Position numbers and translations under genes: made by a program | Shown here: positions 62,928 to 64,000 of the stretch, in pieces | Layout: each line of letters starts with the position of its first letter | Position numbering within the stretch: the stretch's first letter is position 1 | The notes under the pieces: generated by a model | Database searches by the model: none | What the model saw: only the letters and a program-made list of their open reading frames with translations | What the model was told of the DNA's origin: nothing | Assembly: GCA_037179515.1 (NCBI GenBank) | Contig: JAXCGZ010022664.1 | Span: 53,501-117,500, forward strand | DNA from: Halocaridina rubra | Lineage: Eukaryota; Arthropoda; Malacostraca; Decapoda; Atyidae | Direction of reading: 5' to 3' | Length of the DNA: 64,000 nt

Positions 62928-62930
<3 letters not shown>
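60401..62930 (-). mobile_element. LINE with intact reverse-transcriptase ORF (5'-truncated)
   Basis: It consists of the ORF 60517-62922, a 3' UTR of about 115 bp ending ATTGGAATAAAGGATTATTA and an (ATT)n tail. The 5' end stops in the last part of the endonuclease at a GA microsatellite. No stop or frameshift occurs in 801 codons, which suggests recent insertion. Confidence 0.92.
60517..62922 (-). CDS. LINE ORF2: endonuclease end plus reverse transcriptase (801 codons)
   Basis: This would carry out target-primed reverse transcription. The first 25 codons look like the end of an AP endonuclease (KCDVMPSPIADHEEI, with the DH pair). A linker follows (PPAPWITDDIKNIMKERDKL), then an Asn/Gly/Ser/Asp-rich insert at about codons 222-270. 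The RT is next: NYRPISLLPILSKILEKIVA, SQHGFRPKLSTETALLKISD, LLLLDLSKAFDSVHHTTLLE, GVPQGSILGPILFLIYVND and the catalytic YADDTQ. C-terminal motifs are KNLGVYFDRYMNFEMHID and RGPHLYNQLPRELK. The pattern fits the CR1/L2/Crack-like group, but the clade needs a tree. The ATG at 62920 is probably not the original start, since the endonuclease is cut off. Composition is AT-rich like the host DNA. Confidence 0.92.
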   Translation of the reverse strand: MITKCDVMPSPIADHEEIVTSLNIRKPKRQPIFKTFRCLRNYSQELLCSLLMNEVHKLNEILYTDNINTQVNILTSVLSSCIDRCAPLVTREIFRPPAPWITDDIKNIMKERDKLQNEVKLQRDNIPLREKFTEHKKQVKSLLSNSKKQYYKNEFQNAKGNISDTWKIAKTMLSNNCNKSSNISIIPDEVDVSAKAEEFNNFFAEVGKKTFEKTKKEIINEINNSNGGNNNDDGSSNNNRNVDNGVNNNDGGSNGNDNSDDGSNNNNNVQEHSAFNRSNDVFNPTTVDCNTVILVIKNLKDSNAYGSDGICFRFIRDSLFVIAYYLTVIINTSIVTNIYPDLWKNPHVIPGFKNGNPDDVSNYRPISLLPILSKILEKIVANQLSEFLEKNKLIAKSQHGFRPKLSTETALLKISDEIYKNIDNKKISLLLLLDLSKAFDSVHHTTLLEKCKKMNIDPSWFENYLKNRYQSVRIKDVVSSRKKVLFGVPQGSILGPILFLIYVNDLVKYLPNCYVIQYADDTQILIEGEINDLENIIRRAEEILYMAKRYFLKNGLLLNETKTQSILIGSRQLLSEVDDNLHINFNGNIIKPMNSVKNLGVYFDRYMNFEMHIDEIYKKVMGTLIYLNRVKDSFETSTRIIIVQSLAMSLINYCLKVWGCTNKTQLQRIQKLQNFAARVAVGNVRKYEHISPVLKDLEWIKIRDKYVFDICTFVFNILRNNIPDCLYNFSTVSSVTGLTTRQGEDLLVRRSKTDIGSRDINIRGPHLYNQLPRELKNAGSVYTFKYNLKKLLLKEDFTCKF

Positions 62931-64000
<1,070 letters not shown>

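Overview
The window is nuclear DNA of an arthropod, most likely a decapod crustacean. This rests on three things: short exons separated by AT-rich introns with GT...AG borders, very dense microsatellites (AT, GA, CA, AAT, CTT, GATA, ACT), and TTAGG-like interstitial repeats. The species cannot be fixed from the sequence alone.

Three protein-coding genes can be assembled exon by exon. (1) About 1.1-30.6 kb, plus strand: the last 16 coding exons of OPA1, the mitochondrial inner-membrane dynamin-like GTPase. All exon phases agree and give 822 residues plus a stop at 26537, followed by a long probable 3' UTR carrying minisatellites. The targeting sequence and membrane anchor lie upstream of the window. 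(2) 35.4-44.0 kb, minus strand: a complete six-exon gene for a 273-residue GNAT N-acetyltransferase with a hydrophobic hairpin, of the NAT8/camello type. (3) 57.1-59.1 kb, minus strand: four internal exons of a POMGNT1-like (GT13) O-mannose beta-1,2-GlcNAc transferase. Its 5' and 3' ends were not found.

The rest is mostly mobile and simple DNA. OPA1 introns hold a Tc1/mariner-like MITE (1.3 kb), a near-perfect palindromic Harbinger-like MITE (8.5 kb), several SINE-like repeats, an internally deleted LTR retrotransposon with 5-bp target duplications (15.6-17.9 kb) and a hAT remnant with 8-bp duplications (25.0-25.8 kb). The region 31-60 kb holds a decayed LINE end, two RTE-like LINEs in opposite orientation (39.6-41.6 and 47.4-50.4 kb), at least five fragments of one CR1/L2-like LINE family, and tRNA-derived SINEs. 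One SINE sits inside a LINE fragment, where sister copies show the uninterrupted site. At 60.4-62.9 kb lies a LINE with an uninterrupted 801-codon reverse-transcriptase ORF. It carries an Asn-rich insert made from an AAT-type microsatellite, and its 3' tail resembles that of the nested SINE.

No new gene system such as a defence island, CRISPR array or gene cluster is visible. The notable content is structural: nested elements, LINE ends sandwiched between microsatellites, SINE/LINE tail sharing, 30-bp and ~95-bp minisatellites in and around OPA1, and an altered membrane-paddle tip in the OPA1 protein.
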